Assembly: GCA_003560175.1 (NCBI GenBank)
Contig: PWIZ01000209.1
Coordinates: 1-22,104, forward strand
Source: Halomonas sp.
Lineage (GTDB): Bacteria > Pseudomonadota > Gammaproteobacteria > Pseudomonadales > Halomonadaceae
Length of the DNA: 22,104 bases
Direction: 5' to 3'
Of this stretch, positions 6,834 through 14,228 are shown piece after piece. Position 1 is the first letter of the stretch; each line of letters opens with the position of its first letter. A program made the translations under genes and the position numbers. The notes below the pieces were generated by a model that worked only from the letters and a program-made list of their open reading frames with translations, was not told the DNA's origin and did not search any database.

Positions 6834-8573
6834 ATGTCCCGTTCTTCCCCACGGAGCGGCTATCGTCTCCCCGTTCCAGGCAGCGCGCTGGTCGCTGCCT
6901 GGCGCGCGGGCTACGGCCTGACCGAACTGCGCCGCGACCTGATGGCCGGCCTGACCATCGGCATCGTCGCGGTGCCCCTCTCCATGGCGCTGGCCATCGC
7001 CACCGGGGTGCCGCCCCAGCACGGGCTCTATACCGCCATCGTAGCCGGCGCCATCATCGCCCTGACCGGCGGCTCCCGCTTCAACATTTCCGGCCCCACC
7101 GCCGCTTTCGTGGTGATCCTCTTCCCCATTGTCGCGAGCCACGGCGTCGGTGGACTGCTGATCGCCACCCTGATGGCAGGGCTGATCCTGGTGGCCCTGG
7201 GCCTCGCGCGGCTGGGCAGCCTGATCCAGTTCGTGCCCTACCCGGTAGTTCTCGGCTTCACCGCCGGCATCGCAGTGGTGATCGCCCTGCTTCAGCTCCC
7301 CGACTTCCTGGGGCTGGCCGGGGTCGAACTGGGCGACAGCACCCCCCACAATCTGGTCGCCATCATTCGCGCCCTACCAACCCTGGCACCGACGGAGCTG
7401 GGCATCGGGCTGGTGACCCTGGCCGCCCTGATCCTGTGGCCGCGGCTCAAGCTGCCGATCCCCGCCCCACTCGTGGGGCTGGTCGTGGGCACCCTGGCGG
7501 CCCTGGCGATGAGCGCCGCCGGGGCTGAGGTCGCCACCATCGCCTCGCGATTCAGCTGGGAGTTCCAGGGCCAGAGCGGCAGTGGCATTCCCCCCTTCGC
7601 CCCCGGCCTGCTGGTGCCCTGGCACCTGCCTGGCCTCGACGGCGCGCCGCTTACGGTGGACTTCGCGCTGATCCGGGAACTGCTCGGCCCGGCGCTGGCC
7701 ATCGCCATGCTGGCGGCCATCGAGTCGTTGCTCTGCGCGGTGGTGGCCGACGGGCTGACCCGTACCCGCCACGACCCCAACGCCGAGCTGATCGGCCAGG
7801 GGCTCGGCAACGTGGTAGTGCCCTTCTTCGGCGGCATCACCGCTACTGCGGCCCTGGCGCGCACCGCCACCAACATCCGCAGTGGCGCGGTCTCGCCGGT
7901 AGCCGGCGTGGTCCACTCCCTGGTGGTACTGCTGGCGGTGGTGTTGCTGGCCGGGGTGCTGGGCTATGTGCCCATGGCGGCACTGGCCGCCCTGCTGTTC
8001 ATCATCGCCTGGAACATGAGTGAGGCGCGCCACTTCGCCCACACCCTGAGAAGCGCTCCGGGCAGCGACGTGGCGGTGCTGGTCATCTGCTTCGCCCTCA
8101 CGGTGATCTTCGACATGGTGCTGGCGGTGGCCGTGGGCATGGGCCTGGCCGCGGCGCTGTTTATCCGCCGCATGGCCAGCCTCACCGAGGCGCGCCAGCT
8201 GCGCGCCGGCGAACGCGAGGCGCCACCGACGCTGCCCCGCGAGGTGGCCTTCTATGACATCAATGGTCCGCTGTTCTTCGGGGCAGCAGAGAAGGCCGTC
8301 GCGGCACTGCGGGTGGTGGACCCTGAGGTGAGGGTGATGATGCTGGACGTGCGCGACGTCCCGAGCCTGGATACCACGGCCATCGTCGCCCTGCAGTCGC
8401 TGGTGGAGGAGCTGCGCGGCCAGCGGGTCGGGCTGATCTTCGTTGGCCTGCCGCCGCGAATGGTCATCAAGCTCCGGCGCGCCGGCCTGCGTCGCGAGGC
8501 GGGGCGCCTGGCCATGGTCAGCAGCCAGGCCCATGCCGGTCGCCTGGCCGAGCGCTGGCTGGCCATTGGCTGA
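6834..8573 (+). CDS. SulP-family anion transporter with STAS domain (DauA-like)
   Basis: The ATG at 6834 follows AAAGGAG (6822-6828). The 579-residue product has the SulP membrane core (about residues 30-450) with the opening RRDLMAGLTIGIVAVPLSMALAIA, the motif TGGSRFNISGPTAAFVVI, and the conserved segment ELIGQGLGNVVVPFFGGITATAALARTA. A C-terminal STAS domain (about 467-575) includes NGPLFFGAAEKA and VPSLDTTAIVAL. The membrane-STAS arrangement and the GPLFFGAAE stretch match E. coli DauA (YchM), an aerobic C4-dicarboxylate transporter; other SulP members carry sulfate or bicarbonate. It is divergent from a TRAP organic-acid operon, which mildly favours a carboxylate substrate. The substrate cannot be read from sequence. 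Confidence 0.9.
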   Translation: MSRSSPRSGYRLPVPGSALVAAWRAGYGLTELRRDLMAGLTIGIVAVPLSMALAIATGVPPQHGLYTAIVAGAIIALTGGSRFNISGPTAAFVVILFPIVASHGVGGLLIATLMAGLILVALGLARLGSLIQFVPYPVVLGFTAGIAVVIALLQLPDFLGLAGVELGDSTPHNLVAIIRALPTLAPTELGIGLVTLAALILWPRLKLPIPAPLVGLVVGTLAALAMSAAGAEVATIASRFSWEFQGQSGSGIPPFAPGLLVPWHLPGLDGAPLTVDFALIRELLGPALAIAMLAAIESLLCAVVADGLTRTRHDPNAELIGQGLGNVVVPFFGGITATAALARTATNIRSGAVSPVAGVVHSLVVLLAVVLLAGVLGYVPMAALAALLFIIAWNMSEARHFAHTLRSAPGSDVAVLVICFALTVIFDMVLAVAVGMGLAAALFIRRMASLTEARQLRAGEREAPPTLPREVAFYDINGPLFFGAAEKAVAALRVVDPEVRVMMLDVRDVPSLDTTAIVALQSLVEELRGQRVGLIFVGLPPRMVIKLRRAGLRREAGRLAMVSSQAHAGRLAERWLAIG

Positions 8574-8588
8574 AGGAAGTTGCGCCGA

Positions 8589-8602
8589 GGGGGCTCGCCC
8601 CC
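8589..8602. terminator. GC-rich hairpin just after sulP
   Basis: GGGGGC-TC-GCCCCC lies 15 bases past the sulP stop. The stem is short and no T-run follows. Confidence 0.35.
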
Positions 8603-8661
8603 AGGTTGGCGATCAGGCGCCCGGCCCCACCTCGTTGAAGCGGAGCCGGGCAGGCATCGGT

Positions 8662-8678
8662 CCCGGGTGAGACCCGGG
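8662..8678. terminator. Hairpin between convergent sulP and cupin genes
   Basis: CCCGGGT (8662-8668), loop GAG, ACCCGGG (8672-8678) forms a 7-bp stem ending just before the cupin stop codon. It could serve both convergent genes, although there is no T-run. Confidence 0.4.
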
Positions 8679-8679
8679 C

Positions 8680-9159
8680 TCACTGCCGCGGATCATCCGC
8701 CGGATCGATGTAATCGATGCCCCAGGGGCCGGTGCCGTGGAGCTGGATGACGGTTTCGCCCTCGGCGAAGCCGAACATGGCATCGCCCGGCGCCATGATG
8801 GCGTAGCCCCCCACCGGAAGCCGTGTAGCCGTCTCGGGGTCGAAGGTCTCGCCATGGGCGAAGTGCAGGGTGCCGGAGAGTACCGTGACCCGCTCGTAGG
8901 CCGGATGGACATGGGGCTTGATCTCGTAGCCGTCCGCCAGCCGCAGGCGGAAGGTGAAGGGCTCCTCCTCGGACAGGTTGCCCTCGATGATGGCGATCTC
9001 GGCGCCCTCGCCCATGGAGCCCACCGGCCCCCAGCTGAGGTCTTCGGGTGTGCCGAGAAGGTGGCCATCGCCCTGGTAGGGAGACGCATGCAGGGCGCCC
9101 GCCGAAAGCGTGACGGCCAGCAGGAGTGAGGAGACTGTCAGGATCGTGTGCAGTTTCAT
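8680..9159 (-). CDS. Exported single-domain cupin protein
   Basis: The start at 9159 has an AGAGGAC ribosome site and gives a signal peptide (MKLHTILTVSSLLLAVTLSAGALHA, probable cut after LHA). The frame stays open further upstream, but that extension lacks a ribosome site and would precede the signal. The mature cupin has motif 1 as KPHVHPAYERVTVLSGTLHF (H-x-H-x4-E-x6-G), a likely metal site. Motif 2 is degenerate: PGDAMFGFAEGE has no histidine in the usual place, though LHGTGPW follows. At 159 residues it is a small periplasmic metal-binding or enzyme-like protein of unknown substrate. It follows the 67-residue gene by 48 bases, probably in one operon driven by the ECF-type promoter at 9477-9503. 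ChrR-type anti-sigma factors also use cupins, but this one is exported and separate. Confidence 0.85.
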   Translation of the reverse strand: MKLHTILTVSSLLLAVTLSAGALHASPYQGDGHLLGTPEDLSWGPVGSMGEGAEIAIIEGNLSEEEPFTFRLRLADGYEIKPHVHPAYERVTVLSGTLHFAHGETFDPETATRLPVGGYAIMAPGDAMFGFAEGETVIQLHGTGPWGIDYIDPADDPRQ

Positions 9160-9207
9160 GGTCGTGTCCTCTCGTGTCTGGGATCTTGGCGGGGCCTCGC
9201 CCGTCAC

Positions 9208-9411
9208 TCAGGCCTTGACGGCCAGCAGCGAGATGCTCTTGACGCCCCAGGTCTCGCTGGCGCCCTGCGCCGAGTCGGTCAGGAACCGGTATTCGGGATG
9301 CTCGCGAAGAGTACGAATGGTGAGGCCGGCGGCCTCGGCGAAGACCCGAGGCTTGTCCGCGGAAAGGTTGATCACCGCGGGGAAGGCGGAAGCGGTTGCC
9401 GTGCTAGTCAT
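9208..9411 (-). CDS. Small conserved-looking protein of unknown function (67 residues)
   Basis: ATG at 9411 is preceded by AGGAGAACCCC, a strong ribosome site, and lies 66 bases after the CGTC of the minus-strand ECF-type promoter. The open frame continues upstream to 9750 without a plausible ribosome site, and that extension would run through both promoters, so I reject it. The product begins MTSTATASAFPAVINLSADK and ends ETWGVKSISLLAVKA. It is soluble with no signal peptide, cysteine or membrane helix. I do not recognise the family. The cupin gene follows 48 bases downstream, so co-transcription is likely. Confidence 0.7.
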   Translation of the reverse strand: MTSTATASAFPAVINLSADKPRVFAEAAGLTIRTLREHPEYRFLTDSAQGASETWGVKSISLLAVKA

Positions 9412-9476
9412 GGGGGTTCTCCTCAGTGGCTGTGCGGCGACGACATCGGTGGACACCGGTGTGTCGTGTCCGCGAG

Positions 9477-9503
9477 GACGCAGCACCGCCATGTTTTGTT
9501 CCC
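9477..9503 (-). promoter_or_regulatory. ECF-type promoter for the 67-residue protein and cupin genes
   Basis: On the minus strand (C)GGGAACA at 9503-9497, 16 bases, then CGTC at 9480-9477. GGAAC -35 with CGTC-like -10 is a classic ECF sigma promoter layout. The same elements and spacing occur on the plus strand at 9524-9550. Confidence 0.7.
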
Positions 9504-9523
9504 GACTCTTGCCGAATCGGATC

Positions 9524-9550
9524 GGGAACCCTTCCGGCCACGGGGGCGTC
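9524..9550 (+). promoter_or_regulatory. ECF-type promoter for the sigma/anti-sigma/methyltransferase operon
   Basis: GGGAACC at 9524-9530, 16 bases, then CGTC at 9547-9550. The -35 box is the mirror image of the minus-strand box: GTTCCCGA at 9498-9505 and TCGGGAAC at 9522-9529 form an 8-bp inverted repeat. Position directly upstream of the sigma gene indicates autoregulation. Confidence 0.7.
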
Positions 9551-9610
9551 CCCGCGGAGGAGGCGACTTGCCGGTCGCCGCCCCACCCGCCATCCTCGAG
9601 GTAGTGGCCC

Positions 9611-10306
9611 ATGTCCCTGGCCAGTTCACCCACCCCATTCCCGACGTGGCAGCCGTGTCCGCCTCGCCGGGGCGATTCGGGGGCCGCCATGCGACACCGC
9701 GACAGCGCCGGGCAGCGGCAGTGGTTCGAAGAGCGCCTGGAGCCTCTCATGGATCGGCTCTACGGCACGGCCCTGCGGCTGACCCGCCATCCCGATGACG
9801 CCGAGGACATCGTGGCCGAGGCAGTGGGCCAGGCGTGGCGTCGCCTCGATACCCTGCGCGACCCGCGGCGCTTCGAAGCCTGGCTGTTCCATATCCTCAC
9901 CAACACATTCATCAGCGAGTGGCGTCGGCGCCGCAGCCATCCCCAGGACACCCCGGAGGGGCATGACACCGATCACCTGGAGGCGACGGAGTTCACCCTC
10001 TTCCAGCAGCTTCACCAGCCCTTCCTGCTGTGGTGGGGCAGCTTGGAGGAGCAGTTCTTCAATAGCGTGCTGGAGGAGGAGCTACAGGCGGCGCTGGATG
10101 CCCTGCCCGATCCTTTCCGCCTGGTGATTGTGCTGGTGGAGGTACAGGGCTATAGGTATGAGGAGGTATCCCGCCTGCTGGGAATTCCGCTGGGCACCGT
10201 GAGGTCTCGTCTCAACCGTGCCCGTGGCCTGCTCCAGAAGGCACTCTGGCAGCAGGCAAGAGACGCCGGCATCACCTCCGGCCACCAGGGAGAGGGAGGT
10301 CCGTGA
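9611..10306 (+). CDS. ECF-type RNA polymerase sigma factor
   Basis: The product has sigma region 2 (LYGTALRLTRHPDDAEDIVAEAVGQAWRRLD and FEAWLFHILTNTFISEWRRRR) and region 4 (LQAALDALPDPFRLVIVLVEVQGYRYEEVSRLLGIPLGTVRSRLNRARGLLQ), with no region 1 or 3, as in ECF sigmas. The linker between them is long (about 50 residues) and rich in Phe, Leu and Trp. Two starts are possible. ATG 9611 has GAGGT eight bases upstream and lies about 55 bases from the predicted transcription start. ATG 9689 (MRHRDSAGQRQ) fits the usual ECF N-terminus better but has only a GGGGG run. I give the first; the domain is unaffected. An autoregulated promoter lies at 9524-9550, and the anti-sigma gene follows at once. Confidence 0.9.
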   Translation: MSLASSPTPFPTWQPCPPRRGDSGAAMRHRDSAGQRQWFEERLEPLMDRLYGTALRLTRHPDDAEDIVAEAVGQAWRRLDTLRDPRRFEAWLFHILTNTFISEWRRRRSHPQDTPEGHDTDHLEATEFTLFQQLHQPFLLWWGSLEEQFFNSVLEEELQAALDALPDPFRLVIVLVEVQGYRYEEVSRLLGIPLGTVRSRLNRARGLLQKALWQQARDAGITSGHQGEGGP

Positions 10307-10308
10307 CC

Positions 10309-10572
10309 ATGAGCACCAGGGAGCTGGGCTGCGAGGAGGTCATCGAGCGGCTCTTCGACTATCTCGACCGGGAGCTCGGCGCGCAGCAGGCCGAGGATAT
10401 CGAGCGACACCTTGCCAGGTGCCGCGACTGCTTCTCACGTGCCCAATTCGAACGACGACTACGGGCCATGGTGGAAGCATCCGGCACGGTGACGGCACCG
10501 CCACGGCTGCATCGGCGAATCCGCCACCTGCTCGATCAATTCGACAGCGACGAGACGGGTGCCATCCCCTGA
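10309..10572 (+). CDS. Zinc-binding anti-sigma factor (ZAS / zf-HC2)
   Basis: GGGAGGT eight bases upstream favours ATG 10309; a GTG at 10303 overlapping the sigma stop is the alternative. The 87-residue soluble protein has C8, then H34-x3-C38-x2-C41 (HLARCRDC), the ZAS metal motif. The spacing C8-H34-C38-C41 equals that of the redox-sensing anti-sigma RsrA (C11-H37-C41-C44, from memory), so release of the sigma factor by oxidation or metal exchange is plausible. There is no membrane helix, so sensing should be cytoplasmic. It is co-transcribed with the sigma gene and is followed 19 bases later by the methyltransferase. Confidence 0.87.
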   Translation: MSTRELGCEEVIERLFDYLDRELGAQQAEDIERHLARCRDCFSRAQFERRLRAMVEASGTVTAPPRLHRRIRHLLDQFDSDETGAIP

Positions 10573-10591
10573 CCCGTGAGGAGAGACCCTC

Positions 10592-11827
10592 ATGGTGGCA
10601 ATTCTCGGCTACTCGCGGCCCCAGATTATCGCGGCGGTCCAGGCGATGTATGGTGCCGTGGCCGCAACCCCCGACGCCCCCTTCCACTTCCCGGTCGGTG
10701 CCGAGGCCTGCCGACGCCTGGGCTACCCGACGGCGCAGACCGCCGAGCTGCCCGGGGAAACACTGGCTCGCTTCGCCGGCGTCGGCTACCCCTTCCGCGC
10801 CGGGGCCGTCCGCCCCGGCGACCGGGTGCTCGACATCGGCGCCGGCGCCGGCAACGACGCCCTGATCGCCCGACGGCTGGCCAGCCCCGGGGGACGGGTG
10901 ATCGCCCTGGACCTCACCGCCGGAATGACCCGCCGCCTCTCCGACGCGATACGCCGGGCCAGTATCGACGACCTCGACATCGTGCAGGGGTCCGCGGAGC
11001 AGCTGCCACTGCCCGATGGCTGTGTCGACAGCATCACCAGCAACGGCGCCCTCAACCTGGTGCCGGACAAGCGCCGCGCCGTGGCGGAAATGTTCCGGGT
11101 GCTGAGGCCAGGCGGCCGCCTGCAGCTCGCCGACGTGGTGATCCATCGGCCGGTGTCGGTGGACTGCCACGAGGACCCCCGGCTGTGGGTGGAGTGCGTG
11201 GTGGGGGCCACGGTCAAGGAGGACCTGCTGGCGCTGTTCGAGGAGGCGGGCTTCGAGGAGGTCCGGATCGTGGGGGAGCACGACTACTTCGCCCTAAGCG
11301 AAAGCCCCCAGACCCGGGAGGTGGCGGCCAGTTTCGGCGCCCATGCCATCGAGGTGGGCATGCGCCGCGGCGAGGCGGCGCCCTCCTGGGTCTGGCGCTG
11401 GCGACACCGCCTCGACCCGCGCCGCGCCTGGCGCCGGGTCCAGCGGCGCGGACTGCTCGGTCTCGCCGCCCTCTCGCTGGCGCTGCTGAGCTGCTACGGC
11501 ACCCTGGCTCTAGTCGCCTTGCTGCCGCTGCTAGGCATCGGCCTGGCCCTCGATGAGGGTCTCTGGGCCGGCACAATCACGCTATTCGTTCTGCTCAGCC
11601 TGGGGGCGCTGGCCGCGGGCCTGAGACGTCGGGTCGGCCCCCTGCCTCTTATGCTGGGATCGTTGGGCGGTGGCCTGGTGCTCCACGCCCTCTTCGTCGA
11701 CTATCGCGCCCTGGTGGAGCTGTTCGGTTTCACACTACTGGGGACGGCAGTGGCACTTGACCTGCGACGACGGCGACGACAAGAAGCGCAGATACTGGGA
11801 CTCGACAGGACCGCCTCCGGGGCTTGA
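10592..11827 (+). CDS. ArsM-like SAM methyltransferase fused to a MerC-like membrane domain
   Basis: The ATG follows GAGGAGAG. Residues about 1-240 are a class I SAM methyltransferase: motif I VLDIGAGAGNDALIARRL (79-96), GGRVIALDLTAGMTRRL, and RVLRPGGRLQLADVV. The lead-in (GYPTAQTAELPGETLARFAGVGYPF) and LWVECVVGATVKEDLLALFEEAGFE strongly resemble arsenite methyltransferases. Cysteines are C40, C144, C192 and C202. Where ArsM has a cysteine in the S-N-C-V-I-N-L motif, this protein has SNGALNLVPDK (G152), so arsenite methylation is not assured. Residues about 286-392 form four hydrophobic helices, including LLSCYGTLALVALLPLLGIGLAL and HALFVDYRALVELFG, resembling MerC-type mercury/thiol membrane proteins. 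Third gene of the ECF operon; the true substrate is unknown. Confidence 0.82.
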   Translation: MVAILGYSRPQIIAAVQAMYGAVAATPDAPFHFPVGAEACRRLGYPTAQTAELPGETLARFAGVGYPFRAGAVRPGDRVLDIGAGAGNDALIARRLASPGGRVIALDLTAGMTRRLSDAIRRASIDDLDIVQGSAEQLPLPDGCVDSITSNGALNLVPDKRRAVAEMFRVLRPGGRLQLADVVIHRPVSVDCHEDPRLWVECVVGATVKEDLLALFEEAGFEEVRIVGEHDYFALSESPQTREVAASFGAHAIEVGMRRGEAAPSWVWRWRHRLDPRRAWRRVQRRGLLGLAALSLALLSCYGTLALVALLPLLGIGLALDEGLWAGTITLFVLLSLGALAAGLRRRVGPLPLMLGSLGGGLVLHALFVDYRALVELFGFTLLGTAVALDLRRRRRQEAQILGLDRTASGA

Positions 11828-11847
11828 GCAAGGTCAGCCCCCGAGGA

Positions 11848-12477
11848 TCAGGTAGGGTCAGGCGCCAGAGTAAACAGAGCCACCTGGGAAGGTTGCCCGA
11901 GGAGAGTGTCCATCTCGCCGACCCCCGAGAAGCGAACCCGGTAGCCGTTGCGTCGGGAGACTCCCTGCGCCCACTCTCGAAAACGCGCCCGGTCCCACTC
12001 GAACTTGTGGTCGGGGTCGCGAAACTCGCCCGGCCCCATGTCATAGAGGGGGTTGTATTCGTGGTTGGGGGTGGTCATCACCAGCAGATGGGGCCGCAAC
12101 CCGGCGAAGACCGCATGCTCGACCCGAGAGAGCGCTTCGGGCGGAACATGCTCGATGGTCTCCACCATGGCGGCGGCTTCGAAGCCGACCAGCGCCGGAT
12201 GCCTGTCGGTATAGGAGCCGCACACCAGCTCGAGGCGCCCCGCGCGGACGGACGGTAGATCCTCCAGGCGCAGCTTGGCCTGGGCCAGCAGTTCACCGGA
12301 GAGTTCCAGGCCCACCACGCGCTCGAACTGGGCATCACGCAGCAGATACTGCAGCAGTCCGCCGGAGCCGCACCCCAGGTCGAGCACCCGGCGCGCACCA
12401 CTAGCCCTGACCAGCGACACCACGCGCCGCAGTCGTTCCTGGTGAAGGTCGGGGGCTTCGAGGTCGGTCATCTCCAT
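11848..12477 (-). CDS. Stand-alone HEN1-like RNA 3'-end 2'-O-methyltransferase
   Basis: GGAGA five bases before the ATG at 12477 selects this start (209 residues); the frame is open 60 bases further upstream without a ribosome site. SAM motif I is VLDLGCGSGGLLQYLL (31-46). The HEN1 metal site is present: E106-x2-E109-H110 in VETIEHVPPEAL, then TPNHEYNPLY (135-145), and H157 in DHKFEWDRARFREWA. TPN-x-E-[FY]-N and DHKFEW are hallmarks of plant HEN1, animal HENMT1 and bacterial Hen1, and the H110-H157 spacing matches bacterial Hen1 (about 48). HEN1 enzymes methylate the 2'-OH of an RNA 3' end. Bacterial Hen1 usually has an extra N-terminal domain and a Pnkp partner for RNA repair; neither is here. 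Convergent with the methyltransferase-MerC gene, 20 bases apart. Confidence 0.82.
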   Translation of the reverse strand: MEMTDLEAPDLHQERLRRVVSLVRASGARRVLDLGCGSGGLLQYLLRDAQFERVVGLELSGELLAQAKLRLEDLPSVRAGRLELVCGSYTDRHPALVGFEAAAMVETIEHVPPEALSRVEHAVFAGLRPHLLVMTTPNHEYNPLYDMGPGEFRDPDHKFEWDRARFREWAQGVSRRNGYRVRFSGVGEMDTLLGQPSQVALFTLAPDPT

Positions 12478-12540
12478 GCTGTCTCCGTGTGGATCGGGAG
12501 GTTGATGATGACGCAAAGTTGTCGCCGCGTGTAGCAAGGC

Positions 12541-12577
12541 GAAAAAAATGGCGCGACTCGCGTCGCGCCTTTTTTTC
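12541..12577. terminator. Strong bidirectional intrinsic terminator
   Basis: GGCGCGAC (12550-12557), loop TCGC, GTCGCGCC (12562-12569) with T7 on the plus side (12570-12576) and A7 (12542-12548), i.e. T7 on the minus strand. Its main job is to end exaC transcription, separating it from the HEN1-like gene. The HEN1-like gene therefore needs its own promoter within 12478-12540, where I see no convincing one. Confidence 0.9.
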
Positions 12578-12617
12578 TGATGGTTACTGCCGAGCGATAT
12601 CAGACGCCGCCCGCCGA

Positions 12618-14138
12618 TCAGAAAAAGCCCAGCGGATTGATGTCATAGCTCACCAGCAGATTCTTGGTCTGCTGGTAGTGCTCCAGGGCCATCTTGTGGT
12701 TCTCGCGACCGATGCCGGACTTCTTGTAGCCACCGAAGGCGGCGTGGGCCGGATACTGGTGGTAGCAGTTGGTCCACACCCGCCCGGCCTGGATGCCACG
12801 CCCCATGCGAAAGGCGAGATTGATATCACGGGTCCACAGGCCAGCGCCGAGGCCGAACTCAGTGTCGTTGGCGATAGCCAGCGCCTCTTCCTGGTCCTTG
12901 AAGGTGGTCACCGCCACTACCGGGCCGAAAATCTCCTCCTGGAAGACCCGCATCTTGTTGTGGCCCTTGAGAAGCGTCGGCTGGATATAGAAGCCACTGT
13001 CGAATGAATCCCCCAGGGCCTCCTTGTTACCACCGGTCAGGAACTCGGCGCCTTCCTCGCGGGCGATCTCCATATAGGACATGATCTTGTCGAACTGCTC
13101 CTGGGAGGCCTGGGCGCCGACCTGGACATCGGTGTCCAACGGGTTACCGCGCTTGATCGATAGGGTGCGCTCCATGACCTTGGCCATGAAGGCGTCGTAC
13201 ATGGACTCCTGGATCAGCGCCCGGGACGGGCAGGTGCACACCTCGCCCTGGTTGAAGAAGGCCAGCACCAGGCCTTCGACCGCCTTGTCGATGAACTCCG
13301 GCTCGGCGTTCATGATGTCGGCAAAGTAGATGTTCGGCGACTTGCCGCCCAGTTCCACGGTGGAGGGAATGATGTTCTCGGCGGCGCACTTGAGGATATG
13401 CGACCCCACCGGGGTAGAACCGGTGAAGGCGATCTTGGCGATGCGCTTGCTGGTCGCCAGCGCCTGGCCCGCCTCGGCACCGTAGCCATTGACGATGTTG
13501 ACCACGCCCGGGGGCAGCAGGTCGCCGACCAGCTTCATCAGCTCCAGAATCGAGGCCGGGGTCTGCTCGGCGGGCTTGAGCACCACGCAGTTGCCGGCGG
13601 CCAGCGCCGGAGCCAGCTTCCACACCGCCATCAGCAGCGGGAAGTTCCAGGGGATGATCTGTCCCACCACGCCCAGCGGCTCGTGGAAGTGGTAGGCAAC
13701 CGTGTTGTTGTCGATGGCACTGGAGGTGTCCTCCTGGGCTCGGATACAGCCGGCGAAATAGCGGAAGTGATCCACGGCCAGCGGCAGGTCGGCATTGAGG
13801 GTCTCGCGCACCGCCTTGCCGTTGTCCCAAGTTTCGGCCACGGCGAGCCTCTCGAGGTTCTGCTCGATGCGGTCGGCGATCTTCAGCAGAATGTTGGAGC
13901 GCTCGGTGGTCGAGGTCCTCCCCCAGGCCGGTGCGGCGGCGTGGGCGGCGTCCAGCGCCTTGTCGATGTCCTCGGCACTTGAGCGCGGGATCTGGCAGAA
14001 CACCTCGCCGTTGACCGGCGTGACATTATCGAAGTACTCACCCTTCACCGGCGGGATGAACTCGCCGCCGATGTAGTTACCGTAGCGCTTGTCGAAGGCG
14101 ATAACGGCACCGGACTGGCCGGGGTTGGCATAGATCAT
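12618..14138 (-). CDS. exaC: NAD-dependent acetaldehyde dehydrogenase, ExaC type
   Basis: The ATG at 14138 is preceded by AGGAG and gives 506 residues, the exact length of Pseudomonas aeruginosa ExaC, which it resembles very closely from MIYA onward to [13 protein letters not shown]. Visible features are the NAD-binding [10 protein letters not shown] (161-170), FTGSTPVGS (238-246), general base E262 in VELGGKSPN, and catalytic C301 in [11 protein letters not shown]. It oxidises acetaldehyde (and other short aldehydes) to acetate in the cytoplasm, the second step of ethanol oxidation. It is transcribed alone, divergent from an ErbR-type regulator that controls exaC in Pseudomonas, and ends at the terminator at 12541-12577. 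Confidence 0.95.
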   Translation of the reverse strand: MIYANPGQSGAVIAFDKRYGNYIGGEFIPPVKGEYFDNVTPVNGEVFCQIPRSSAEDIDKALDAAHAAAPAWGRTSTTERSNILLKIADRIEQNLERLAVAETWDNGKAVRETLNADLPLAVDHFRYFAGCIRAQEDTSSAIDNNTVAYHFHEPLGVVGQIIPWNFPLLMAVWKLAPALAAGNCVVLKPAEQTPASILELMKLVGDLLPPGVVNIVNGYGAEAGQALATSKRIAKIAFTGSTPVGSHILKCAAENIIPSTVELGGKSPNIYFADIMNAEPEFIDKAVEGLVLAFFNQGEVCTCPSRALIQESMYDAFMAKVMERTLSIKRGNPLDTDVQVGAQASQEQFDKIMSYMEIAREEGAEFLTGGNKEALGDSFDSGFYIQPTLLKGHNKMRVFQEEIFGPVVAVTTFKDQEEALAIANDTEFGLGAGLWTRDINLAFRMGRGIQAGRVWTNCYHQYPAHAAFGGYKKSGIGRENHKMALEHYQQTKNLLVSYDINPLGFF

Positions 14139-14228
14139 GGCGTGGCTCCTGAACGTTATGATTATGTTGGGACACTCTTCAGTCTTGGTCAGGCCGCGCT
14201 TCTGCGACATACTCCGGTGGCATGAGAC
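14139..14228 (-). promoter_or_regulatory. exaC promoter region (weakly defined)
   Basis: CATAAT at 14166-14161 (minus strand) is a fair -10 box. The position 17-18 bases upstream (ACCAAG/GACCAA) is not a good -35, which fits an activator-dependent promoter. I could not define an ErbR site. Confidence 0.3.

Noticed and set aside
7374..8534. 386-codon open frame on the minus strand across sulP
   Set aside because: It mirrors the SulP gene, is rich in His, Gln and Gly as expected from antisense GC-rich codons, and has no domain; the plus-strand SulP is unmistakable.
9412..9750. Upstream extension of the 67-residue protein to 180 residues
   Set aside because: It would run through both ECF promoters and lacks a ribosome site, whereas ATG 9411 has AGGAGAA just before it.
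10303..10308. GTG start for the anti-sigma factor overlapping the sigma stop
   Set aside because: The GGGAGGT ribosome site is only two bases away from GTG but eight from ATG 10309. It remains possible.
10576..11556. 326-codon plus-strand frame overlapping the methyltransferase, and a 313-codon minus-strand frame at 10340-11281
   Set aside because: The first is Arg/Gly/Pro low-complexity sequence in a shifted frame; the second is antisense. The methyltransferase frame has clear SAM motifs.
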